Below are positions 35,001 through 47,000 of a DNA stretch of 64,000 nucleotides, piece by piece. Each line of letters begins with the position of its first letter. Position 1 is the stretch's first letter. The notes below the pieces were generated by a model. It was given only the letters and a program-made list of their open reading frames with translations, did no database searches and was not told the DNA's origin. This stretch comes from Leuctra nigra. Its lineage: Eukaryota > Arthropoda > Insecta > Plecoptera > Leuctridae. The position numbers were made by a program, and so were the translations under genes. The stretch is taken from the NCBI GenBank assembly GCA_934045905.1, contig OW203764.1:20761685-20825684 (forward strand), read 5' to 3'.

Positions 35001-38000
35001 ATCTCGATGGTCGTGATGAGCCGGTCGACAACGATCGGCACCTTGCCGTCGCCTATCGAGAGCCTGTGCAGCGGCACGCCGAACACATTGGGATCTCCCG
35101 ACATCAACTTCAAGTGCGACGGAACCTCCTTGCAGTCGGCGGTCACTTTCGAGTAGCACTTCTTGTGGCATGTCAACTTGCAATCTGAGAACACAATGCA
35201 ATGTCATGACTCACGAGTAGTCAGGATTTTCACGTTGAATCTTCATACAAGACCTTATGCTTACTTTGACAGACTAGACCTCTCTCGATGGGCCACATGA
35301 AGAATGAAGTGCAGATCTCGCAGGCGGTGGGTATGTTGATGATTGTGAGCAACAGCTGGTGACCGAGGAAGTGGATGGGATCCTCGACCTTTCGTTTCTT
35401 CTCCTTCTTTCGCTTGGTCTTGCTCGGCTTCTCCTCGACGCGAGTCAAGCTCATGAACTCGTTCATGAATCCACGGAATGCGTTGACGTACATCGTCACG
35501 GGGAAATCCTCGCGCATGTGCTCCTGCGTGCACACCGTCTCCATCACCTGAATTGAGACGAAAGATGCAGGGAACTTTAGATTCTTTTTACAGATTCTGT
35601 TTACTCATGAAAACTACAAACTAAACTATCCTAAAATAAGTAAAATACATTAACAGACTTAAGTGACTTTACAAGATAAACATGAGCTTCCTTCCAAAAA
35701 CAGAGATTTATATGTAGAAGTAGTAAGGAACTTATAGTTTGTCAAGTCTGAATTCTCTAATTATTTTTTTCTAAACTGGGAAATTTAGAAGATCAGACTG
35801 ACTGAATCACTTGAATTTTTAAGATGACAATGAATATGACTCTTACATGCAAGAAATTTGCGATGAGATCTTTGTATTTAATATTCTCGAATCCGTGCTT
35901 GTTGATGACGCTGTACGTTGCCACGAGATATGCCTTGAACTGCCGCAGTGCTTCTTTGAATACTTGGTCCACTTTACTCGGATTCTTGCCTTCTTCGCTT
36001 TCCATCTTGTAGATCTAAAAATAAAGATCAGAACAATTAGGTATCCAGTTCAGTTGTGATCCATGCACACTGCACAGTCCACAAAAAAACCATGTGGAAG
36101 CTTATTCACATAGTGACATAAATTATTGATAGAAATGTGAGGAATATTGGCAAAATAATTAGTAATTACAATTAATAATGATTACCTATTTAACATTCAT
36201 TATTCACTATTTTCCCACCAATGGACCGGTACAAATTACAATGAAGGTGGTGTAACGGCTTTACCAAATTTATTGCTAAATGTGTGTAAGTCAATGAACA
36301 TGACATACCTTGTTGGTGATAAAGTCCTGCATCTGCTGCAGCTCCTTGGCATCGGAGATGATCTTGTCGGTGCTGTCGGTGAACTCCGACGTTCCCGTGA
36401 GACTGAACTTGCCGGCGACGACTTGCTTGCTCATGTCGTAGGGCGTGCGCGAGTGCTTGCGAGGTTTCCGGCGGCCAGGCTTGCTGGCGCTGGCCCCAGG
36501 GTGACTCGGCGCTTGCTGCACGCACGGCATCGTCACCACGCCTCCGTTCTGGATGCAGATTATGTGGAACAACTGCTTGCAGTCTGTAAAAAATATACCA
36601 ACGTAAATACACCACAATTTTTTTTACTATATTTTATACAAGCCCGAGATATTTAAATGTCTACAATGTAAATAACTTAGGTCTTTGTTTGCGAAGTGTC
36701 AGTCAGTGACACTGAAAAACCCCTAGCAACCACAACATAGCTCAACCATTGACTTCCACTCTATATGGGATTCGTAACTGCTATAGCTACAGCACTGAAT
36801 GCTTACGCCGATGTCGGAGGCCGCACTGCATGACAAGATTCTGGCAATATAAAGACATATTATTAATTTTGTTTAATGCCACCGCCTGTCTACATATTTA
36901 TAAACAGATATTCGAATAAAGTATATTCACAGTATAGTACTGTGTCAGGTTTCCGTGCAATCTTGTCAAATGTAAGACGATCTCAGCCGGACACGTGAAG
37001 AATTTGACCTTGGTCTGTAAGTAATACACGTCGGTCTGCTTGGTCACTAGACATCGACGACAGTCTCTCAAATCCCCTAGAGCGTAAGTCAATGTCTCAA
37101 CCATAGCTCTATTAAAATCTAAATATTTTAACCTTGTTTTATGCTTATTTCTAAATTTTCTTGTAAAAATGAAATGAGAATATAATCTTGGCGCTAATGA
37201 ATATTGCTAGCGGTCACCTCATCAACATATATTTTTCTAAACATCACAACGTGACTAGACTAATAAACACAAAGAAGAAGATAATATACCAGGAAACAAC
37301 TTAGTAAAATACAAATATTTGAACAGAAACACTGGTATTGTCAAGAAATAAAAATAAAAAGAGTCCGCAATATTTCGCCGATGCGTTCGACCGGCTTTGT
37401 CAAGCGAGACTGGCGAGTTCCGATACCACTACTGCTTCTCTGACGTCAGCCCCCCACCAAGAGCCCACATACCATGACCATATATGGCCTGACGTCTACC
37501 TAACCGATTTTCGCGCCGAATTGAACCGAGCCTTCACCACAGGACGAAGCATAGCCACCCATACGTCATCAAAATGACACGATGACTGACTAATAACTTC
37601 ATCCACACATGTGATGAACGCTGACTCAATAAATTTTCTTTTCTACTAGACTACATAAAAGTGATTTAAACATTGAAGTAAAATACCAGACATCTAATAA
37701 TTTACCTATAATTGTTTATAGGAAGCTTTTTTTCTAAATTTTTCGTTTCACATATTGGCACATAAACACAGCACATAAAATAATGGTAGATTGAATGGAA
37801 GAATCTGTTTGAGATAAGCAGAGAGCAGATACAATGTTCTCCTTTATCAAGGCATTCAATAATGGGAAGATGAACAATAATTCAATAATAATTCCATAAT
37901 TGCATGACATTTACATACCTGAGCACTTGTGACCTTGGGCAGCAAACTGATCGACAGGTTCCGAGCAGCAGACACACTTGTCCTCCTTGGAGAATCTGGC

Positions 38001-41000
38001 AACCTTGCCAAAGCGATGGCCAGCGATAGTGAACATCGTTGTGCCCTTCCACTCTAGCATGTCCGAGATGATTCGCTGAGAAGTGTCACCAGATGGCTGC
38101 AGCGACACTTGGTCTAAACCACAACACACAGTTTAGACAAACACACATATACACAGTAGGTACTAGGTACCTATTCAAATAAATCAAATAAATGCTTCTT
38201 TTATTAGTTTCTATTGGACTACTTAGCCGTTTCTCCTATAACTAAAAACTTAGTAATCTACAATCTTTAAAATATCTCATCATTAAACACGTCTGTAATG
38301 AACAAATTAAGAGAGTCGAGTTGTTGTCCTAAACCAGCAACCTTTTCAACATCGCGGACCATATATAACACAATTTAATATCTCGCGGACCACTCAGGCG
38401 CGTAAAATAAGTATGACGGGAAACACGATTGCTTAGGGATACAATGGGGGGGGGGGGGGGGGGGTCTGGGAAGAGGGCCCTTTAGTAGTAAGCGGGTTCG
38501 GGGCTTTTAGACCCGGAATATTTTTGTTTTCAGAAATGGTGCGTATCTACGCGATTTCTAGACAACTTTTATTTCGAGAAATAGCTTTTAGAATGACTCT
38601 GTATTGAAAAATATTTGGAAACTGACATTATTTTCATAATTGTTAGAATTACTTATACACAAATATTTTGGAAAAAGCTTGCATTGAAAGTTAAACGTAA
38701 ACTTCCAAATTTCTCTGCGGACCACCAAACTTTCATTGCGGATTACCAGTTAGCGACTGCTGTCCTAAACAATGTGAATGAAATTACTATTGAGGGTGTG
38801 AAATAAGAAAAATTGAATGCAAGTCTTGATTGGTTTTGAAACCAATCAAAACAACAATGCCCAAGTCCCTGTATTAGTAGTTATTTGCTAACAGGGACAA
38901 GTTATTTACCACTCCAGTAACTCACCTGCCATGTTTGACGCAGGGTCGCTGTTTCTCCGCTTGAGATCCAGCGAGGTGGAGATAATTCGATTCTTCTTTG
39001 TGGACACCACGTGCTGAGTGGGCGATGTGGCTTCCATGTGCGGCGACCACTCCTGCGAATACCGGCTGCTGCTCTCGCTCTCGCCACTCGACCGATCTCT
39101 CCAAGCTGTCCGGGTGTCGATGCTCAGTGCAGGAGTCTCGCGGATTGTGCCTGAAACCACATGAAGGTTAAATATCACCGACAGGAGAAACCAAACTATT
39201 TATATAGTAAATATTTAAGTATTAGTAAATAATCTGAATTGTCTTGGATGTTATGTTACAGAAAGAAAAGAGAACCTCCCTTTAAAGTTTTTTGTAAATT
39301 TATTTTTTACTTATTTTTATTTTTGCTACAAAACTGACGGTGGCTATGAATTAGTTATGCTTGTGTGAATTAAGGCGACTCATCCCCACGTGACCAGTTT
39401 GATGCCTAGGTTTGATCTGACTAGCCTACAAGCCCACGGTGTACGCCATTTTACGTCCCAGTAAAGAAAGGGGTTACCTTTCAGTACAAATATCTTTATA
39501 GTGGTGTTGACTACAATAATGCGGTTTGTGTCGTAAGTGTTCACAAAAGATCGCTCTAATGTTTCATATGACACTTTAATAATGAAAATGCTTTACTTTC
39601 TTGAAAAGGCTTTGTGAATTACGAAGAAACATCGACCAAAGACAGATTATCAGCCTGTGTTCAACTGGACAATACAAAGATATTAAACACATATCTGTAA
39701 TTCTACATCCTAATTCTTCCTTATTTTTCACCACGATTCTTCTCATATCAATTACACATCACGAAACATCTCCAACTCGCCTGTGCTGTCAATGCATTCT
39801 TCATTTTCGTCCACCACATTTTACGCAATTTTGTGCAATTGTTTTGATAGTCACGGCCTCCTTATGCTGTTCAATTGATTTTATGATGTCGCGACTGTAA
39901 AAAAATTGCGTAAAATGTGGTGGACGAAAATGAAGAATGCATTGACAGCACAGGCGAGTTGGAGATGTTTCGTGATGTGTAATTGATATGAGAAGAATCG
40001 TGGTGAAAAATAAGGAAGAATTAGGATGTAGAATTACAGATATGTGTTTAATATCTTTGTATTGTCCAGTTGAACACAGGCTGATAATCTGTCTTTGGTC
40101 GATGTTTCTTCGTAATTCACAAAGCCTTTTCAAGAAAGTAAAGCATTTTCATTATTAAAGTGTCATATGAAACTTTAGAGCGATCTTTTGTGAACACTTA
40201 CGACACAAACCGCATTATTGTAGTCAACACCACTATAAAGATATTTGTACTGAAAGGTAACCCCTTTCTTTACTGGGACGTAAAATGGCGTACACCGTGG
40301 GCTTGTAGGCTAGTCAGATCAAACCTAGGCATCAAACTGGTCACGTGGGGATGAGTCGCCTTAATAAGGAAAAATAAATAATTATTGTAATCAAACTGTC
40401 ACATACTGCTTTGCATACAGAGACTTATGCACACCTGATAAAGAACTTAATGTGGATTTTTATTAAAATATCCTTTACTATTAATGTACAGTTTTGACCT
40501 TGAGCTCGGAAGTTGCGTTACGATAGACCTCTATAGAAATCGTCATTTTAGCCCATTTTCAATCAAACCCGGACTCTTCCTGTAGATAATTTCGAGCCAA
40601 ATAAAGTGCACACAATTTAAATCGAATCCGTTGAGTATTTCGAGAGATATTGCATGGAATGCACAATATCATGGAAAAACACACTTTTTTCGAAACTTTG
40701 AAACTTCAGGAAGCCGTGAATCCATTGGCAGTGAAGAAAATACAATTCAACTCTGTGGACCTTGACTCAATAGAACCACATGAAAAGCAACATTTAAATG
40801 TAATTAGATGTTATTTTGGGGTTTGAGAATGTTGTGTAGGGTGGGTGGAGGGGGCGCAAGAGAATTTTCTGATATTGGAAATTTTTCTCGAGTGTACCTC
40901 CTTACGTCACATCGCATTTTGAAAATGATTTGAGTATATGGAAAACTGACAGTAGGTACCATTTAGGAATCCAAATTGTATTGTTGTGATTTCTGCAGAG

Positions 41001-44000
41001 ATGCGTACATTATTTATATAATCAGGCTGAATCTTATTATGTGGAGACCTGAATAAAATCGCATTAAATTCTACTACTCAGTCTTGACCATGGGCTTCAA
41101 GTATACTGTGTGCTTTTTCGATCATGACCAAATAGCTGTGAGGAAAGTAAAGTCACGTGAGAGTAGTCAGACAACGACAGAAATGCTCTTCTAATCTTCT
41201 TTCATATAAACTTGATAGTGTTTCCCGTGTTTTCTTAGCAAAAATTTTTAATGTTGGAAATTTTTGATTGTGCTGTAATTGTTTATGTTGCGTATTTGTT
41301 TCGTATAATTAACTCATTTGGGTACGATTTCGAATTCAGAATTTGCATTCGTTTAGATTCGTTCATAACTTTTTCAGTTGTTGTTTTCAATATTCTAAGT
41401 AAGTATATTAATTTGGAAACTGCCACTTTGGGTTAATTCTTCACTGAACAGATCCATTCATATTTAATTATTGTTTAGGTTTATTTGAAAAAAAATATCA
41501 AGATTTAGAATTGAGTTAGCCATTGAGATCGGTAGTTCCGCGAGGGTCAAGTCAATTGTCACAATCAGTCAATTCGTCAGCAAGAGTGGTTCGAGGATTG
41601 CGCCATCTATTATACCTTGATCAGAAAATATTGTGATTAGGTCATGTGTTACATGGCGGGGCTCTCTAGTTTCAATATAATATGCAGTACCACTAGTAAT
41701 AGCAGTTTAAGAAATAGTTGTATTGTGTCTATCTTACCTAAATTATCAACGTTGCCTATTATGTCCGACATTTCTGATCCAGTGCTAAGACAGACTACAT
41801 CACGTGCAGCGGCCCTTTGCCTCCGCTGCCTGATTGGTATCGGTGGCTCTGAAGGTTGTTTCTCATGACCTGAACTTGTTCTCAACTTTGTTTTTTCCTT
41901 GAACTCCAACTCTCGTCGGGCACCTTCCCGAGCCTGCCACTCGTTCTTGACTCGAGTCCCTCTGGTCAACTTGGATGGTCCAAAGTCCTCCTCATCCGCA
42001 CGTTTCTGCCAAACACGTTCACTGTCCAGGAAGCGAGACTGTGATGATACAATCGGAGGTGCAGACTTTGTTGCCACGACATTTGTCTCATCTAAATCTG
42101 CATCAGTGAGTGAAGAAACACTTCTGCCACCGTCCTTACTTCTTCCAACTCCGATCAACGCTTGTATTTGCTTCTTCGCTTTGTACAAAGTATCTCGACT
42201 CTTGTCCTTTTCCACACTCTTTTGTGATGTCAGAGATTCGTTGCTGCTCTTTCGCTCGGGAACAGTTAATGCTTGCAGTTCGTCTTGATATGTACTGCCA
42301 TCAGTTTTGTCGTCCCTTGTCAACCTCATTGCAGAAAGTTTCTTCTTGCTATGCTGTTTATTCTGTGCTTGTGGACTGATGTCTGAGAAGCTCGACACAT
42401 CAGATTTGTTGGACAGTAACGTCCGAGGCTTTGGCCGAGGCGCTGAAGCTGCTTCAGCATCATTGTCGTCTTGAATACCACTACTTCTGGAATAAAAATA
42501 AGATTTAGTAATGTTTTTCACTATTATGATCACCTTGTCTTAGGTTGAATGAAATATACATACGTGTCCGATTCTGGCTGTTCAACGTAAACTTGGTAGT
42601 CAAACTCCTCCTGACTTGATCGATTTGACAATAACGACTCATCAGTACTTTGTGTCAACCGCTTCTCTGCAATCGCCTGACGACGAGCCTAAAACAGGTA
42701 TACATTGCTTGAAGATCATCCACAAGAAATAATGCCAAGCACTCTGTTTAATAATGACTTTCCAACGTACTTCATCTCTGGCTCTCTTCATTCGATGATA
42801 CTGAACTCGCGCTCGGTGGCCCCTGGCATGGGCTTGAATCACGATCAGACCACGATGCAGTCGCCGATACCACTCGAAGCGGCGGTGACCTCTCCATACG
42901 GCTTGGATCAGTAGAGCAGCGGCCAGCTGCTGTTTCATTGTCTGCAGTAACCTGGAGGAAAATAAAAGATTAGCTCACTTTTCAAATTAATTCAAAGATA
43001 AGTTGACTGTTCTCCACACTTTCATAAACTGTTGAAGGTACCAAATACAGAATTTTAAGTATTTCCTAGCATGCACCTCACAAATCCCACTGTATATCAA
43101 GTTACTTACTTAGCTACTTTACTTACCTTTTAAAATGAATATGTCCTCTAACTTGACCAAGTGATAATACTTAAACTCTTTCATTCTTGTACTATGGTCG
43201 GTGACAGGCAAAGATGAACCCTGTTTAGCATTGCCAGGTATAGGCCGGCCCATGCTAGCGCGGGTTCAACTTAGCCTGTCACCGACCTTACATATTGTAT
43301 CCTGTTTGTGCATTATATCAATTAATTTGGAGTGGAGCAGTATTAACGAAGACAATAATTGATAAGAGACAATTCCTCACGATAAATCCTCCTAGTTTTC
43401 AATTATGAAAAACAAATCCCAGCAATAAAACAAGATCCTTTTATGGCAAGAAGCAATAATATTAAAACGTCACACTTAACAAATTAATTAATAGATTCCT
43501 ACTGATAAAATAAATGAAGAAAGGCAGTTTGAGTTGACTGATCTAGTTGGCAGTACTAGCCAACTAGTAGTAGATCTGCGTACCTCTGTGACGAAACCAT
43601 CCTCCAGTTGGCCTGTATGATGACGGCCGCCTCCCGGAAGCGTAGGAACTTGCGCCGCTCTAGGATGGCGCGTGACCAGCGCTGGATCGTCACGATGCTG
43701 GCCATGATCTGCTGATGCAGCCGACAGTCGAGCTTCACTTTCTCTGACTCGCGCAGGAAGATCTTGCTGCTGCCCAGCTGGTAATTGTCTCTGTTCAGGT
43801 TCAAAGTCAGCAGGAAGTTTCGCACATCCGACTGGGAGCTGAAAACAACATTTATATTAGGATCAAGTAATTTGTATCATTACATCATCATAATTTATCT
43901 GTTTCAGGGGGATAGAGTTCTTTGTATATATTTGAACTATTTGAACATTTGCTCAAATTAATAAATCTCATGTGAACAATGAACAAAACCCTAACAACCA

Positions 44001-47000
44001 AAAACATATTTTGTACAATACTCGGTAAGTACCACAATACATAATTGAATTTTCAAAGAAGCTCAATATTTACCTGACTAGCCCCCTCGGCAGGAGGATG
44101 CGGTAGAGCTGTATGAACTCGTCGTAGGAGAGCCGGACATTGTACCCGGCTTGTCGGATCCTGACAGTCTCCAGCATGCCGGTGTACCGCAGTTGGCGCT
44201 GGACTGTCTCCTCGTCAAACTCATTTGGAATCTAAACAGTAAACACACAATGAAGTCATAAACCATTATCACAATCAGGTGGCCAAATGACTGACTGGTC
44301 ACCTAATTTGTGATGTACAATACAATGTAGTTGGTTAGCGAGTTTACCACTTTTCTTATCTAGTAGGTACTGTTCTACTTATCTACCTAGTTATTTAATT
44401 ACAGTGTGAAAATGTATGTGATTTTATTACTAGACATTTCTTTACAAAATTATATCAATTAAATGTTGTTGTTGTTGTTGTTGTTGTTGTAGGAGGGTGA
44501 CATTGAAAAGTTTGCAGCCCATACTGGTATTATGTACCAGGGACTCGAACCTTTATGAATAAAGGTTCGGGTTCCGGTTCCACTATTTTATTTTATAAAG
44601 GTTCGGGTTCCGGTTCTGAAACAAATGATCTTAAAGGTTCGGTTCCGGTTCCTGCATAAAGGTTCCGGGTTCCGGTTCTAGAATTTTAAATCAAACTATA
44701 TTATAAAATTTCAGTATTACCTTTGTCAAATTTAATGGAATTATTGTATTTGGATTTTCCTATAAAATGCATCTGTGTCTGTATAAAATTCACATGATGG
44801 TGCGCAGAGTAAATATCAGAGGAGACAGTATAGTGGCTGCAATTTTCTCCATAAGACAACGTTAACATTCTTTTTTCCTGAGCTATCATATATTGAAATT
44901 GTCGGCAATGCAGTTCTCATCGCAGTAGTCAGATTCAAAAATTGAAAACTCGAGCAGCGTTTGCATAATGAAGAATTATTATTTCTTATCAAGAATTAAA
45001 AATTTCTACAAAAAATAAATGTTGGAAATTTTATCAAAAAATAAACTTTGTACAACTTTGAACAAATAATATTATATCCAAGTGATATACATAATTTTTT
45101 ATTATAAGAAAGAACCTTAAAGAACCTTTAAGAACCTAATTGATTATAAAGGTTCGGGTTCCGGTTCTTTGGGAAAAAAGTATAACGGTTTCGGTTCTGG
45201 TTCCAAAATTATAAAGGTTCATACCGCTTCTAGGTTCCGGTTCCGGTTCGGGTCCCTGTTATGTACTAGTCTTAGGGATAATAAATAATGTAAAATAAAA
45301 ATAAAGAAATAAAATAAATAAATCCCCATGTTGTGTATATGGGAAACCGAACCGGTAACCGAACATCTAATGGAAGTAGCTGTACCTATGTAGAGAGGGT
45401 GTTTACAAATACAATATAAAATGTACTACCTACTTAAACATTTGTGTACGTTACGTATTCAGAAATTATAATCTAGTTATGCAATATGCAAGGTAGGTAT
45501 TTGTTTGTCGGTAGAAAACTTCACCTTCGGCTTGTCAATTTGAAACTCGAGAATGACGATACGTCAGAGTTGCTTCATGACTACTACAATCTCACTCTCA
45601 GTCAACCCACCTTGTTTGTGTTGCTCTTGATGCATCGGATGAAGAACGGGTCGGCCATGTTGAGCGTGTCCATGAGACTGTGCAAAGAGTGTTGGAACTG
45701 CGCCGAGACCGTCAACGGCTGTTTCCTGGCCTTGCCCAGCTGTGTGCCGTGGCCGTAGCTCTGAGTGCGACCGGCCAACGTCTTCACCGTCTGCAGGTTT
45801 TTCAAACCCTTCTTGCCCCGTTCGCGAGGGCGGAAAGACTTGTTCTTCCTGTATGGTTAAATACACTTTAATACCCGTCCCCGTTTCACGCTGATTTAAA
45901 AATTCGCAACTATTTTGTAACTACATAATTAGGTACAATATCATACAAGCGTTAGTTACATTAAATAAAATTTCAGATTGTTAGATACAGAGCAGACAAA
46001 AATTACATTACATTTTGCTCACTGTAAGATGGTTTCGATGCATTATTCCAAATTTATGCCTGTACTGTACCCACATCCGCCATATAAAAATGTCTGATGA
46101 AATAACGACATAGCTAATATAAAATATTAATTAAATGTATGAAAAAATGTATGAAAAAAACAATCAGAAATGAAGATAAAATACAAAACACGAAATCTAA
46201 AATTCTCGTGCAAATCAAAAGACACCACTCGCAAGTTCAGTCACATTAATATGGACACGTGGAAAGCGGAATTCCATGCAAGATGATGATCTCATTTGCG
46301 GGAAGTGTATTCCACTTTCTAAGAGCCCATGTTACTGTGACCGATAGATTAGCAAACTATCACAATATCAGATCAACACGGAAGTCATGCAAAGCCAAGG
46401 TTAACATTTACACTGTCATTAATGTCGACACATTCAAATACAAAACATTAATTGTTACCATTCACCATCACCTGCTAACAGCAGAAATTATTATTAATTA
46501 GCAAGTGAATTGTAAAAGAAAATGTGGCCCAATAGTTCGCTGTTAACTATCACCAGAAAAGTAGGTATGGTACCTACATCAAGCAGTTGAAATCAAATTT
46601 GAGTTTGACATATTTCTGAAGATAAGTACCTATATTAGGACAGATATTTTTCCATCATGCGATTTGAACGATAGCCCTGTATCTCCAACACCATTGTATA
46701 CAGCTTCTTTGACGTTACGTACATGACAATCTGATTGGCTCTCTCCATTACTTTGGCTTCATCAGGACACAAAACTCTCCCCAATGCCCCCTGGTGGCGG
46801 ATCAATGAATCTCTCCTAACCCGTATTGATTCCTGAGTATTGTTCCCATCGTAACCTTTCGTTGTTTTGTTTTCGCTGTCTTTTGTGTAAGAACTTCGTT
46901 GTTGCGGAGATACTGTCGATGTATTGCGGTGGTGGAATTGTGGCCATGACAACCGATTGTGGTTGTTTCCCGGCAATGATGCTTTGCTTTCTGCATCTTC

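Noticed and set aside
39601..40133. Matching 99- and 110-residue frames on opposite strands
   Set aside because: They are the same sequence read from the two palindrome arms; no transposase motif. Reported as part of the foldback element.
44540..44560. TCGAACC as a possible tRNA B box
   Set aside because: It belongs to the repeated terminal motif of the hAT element and has no A box partner.
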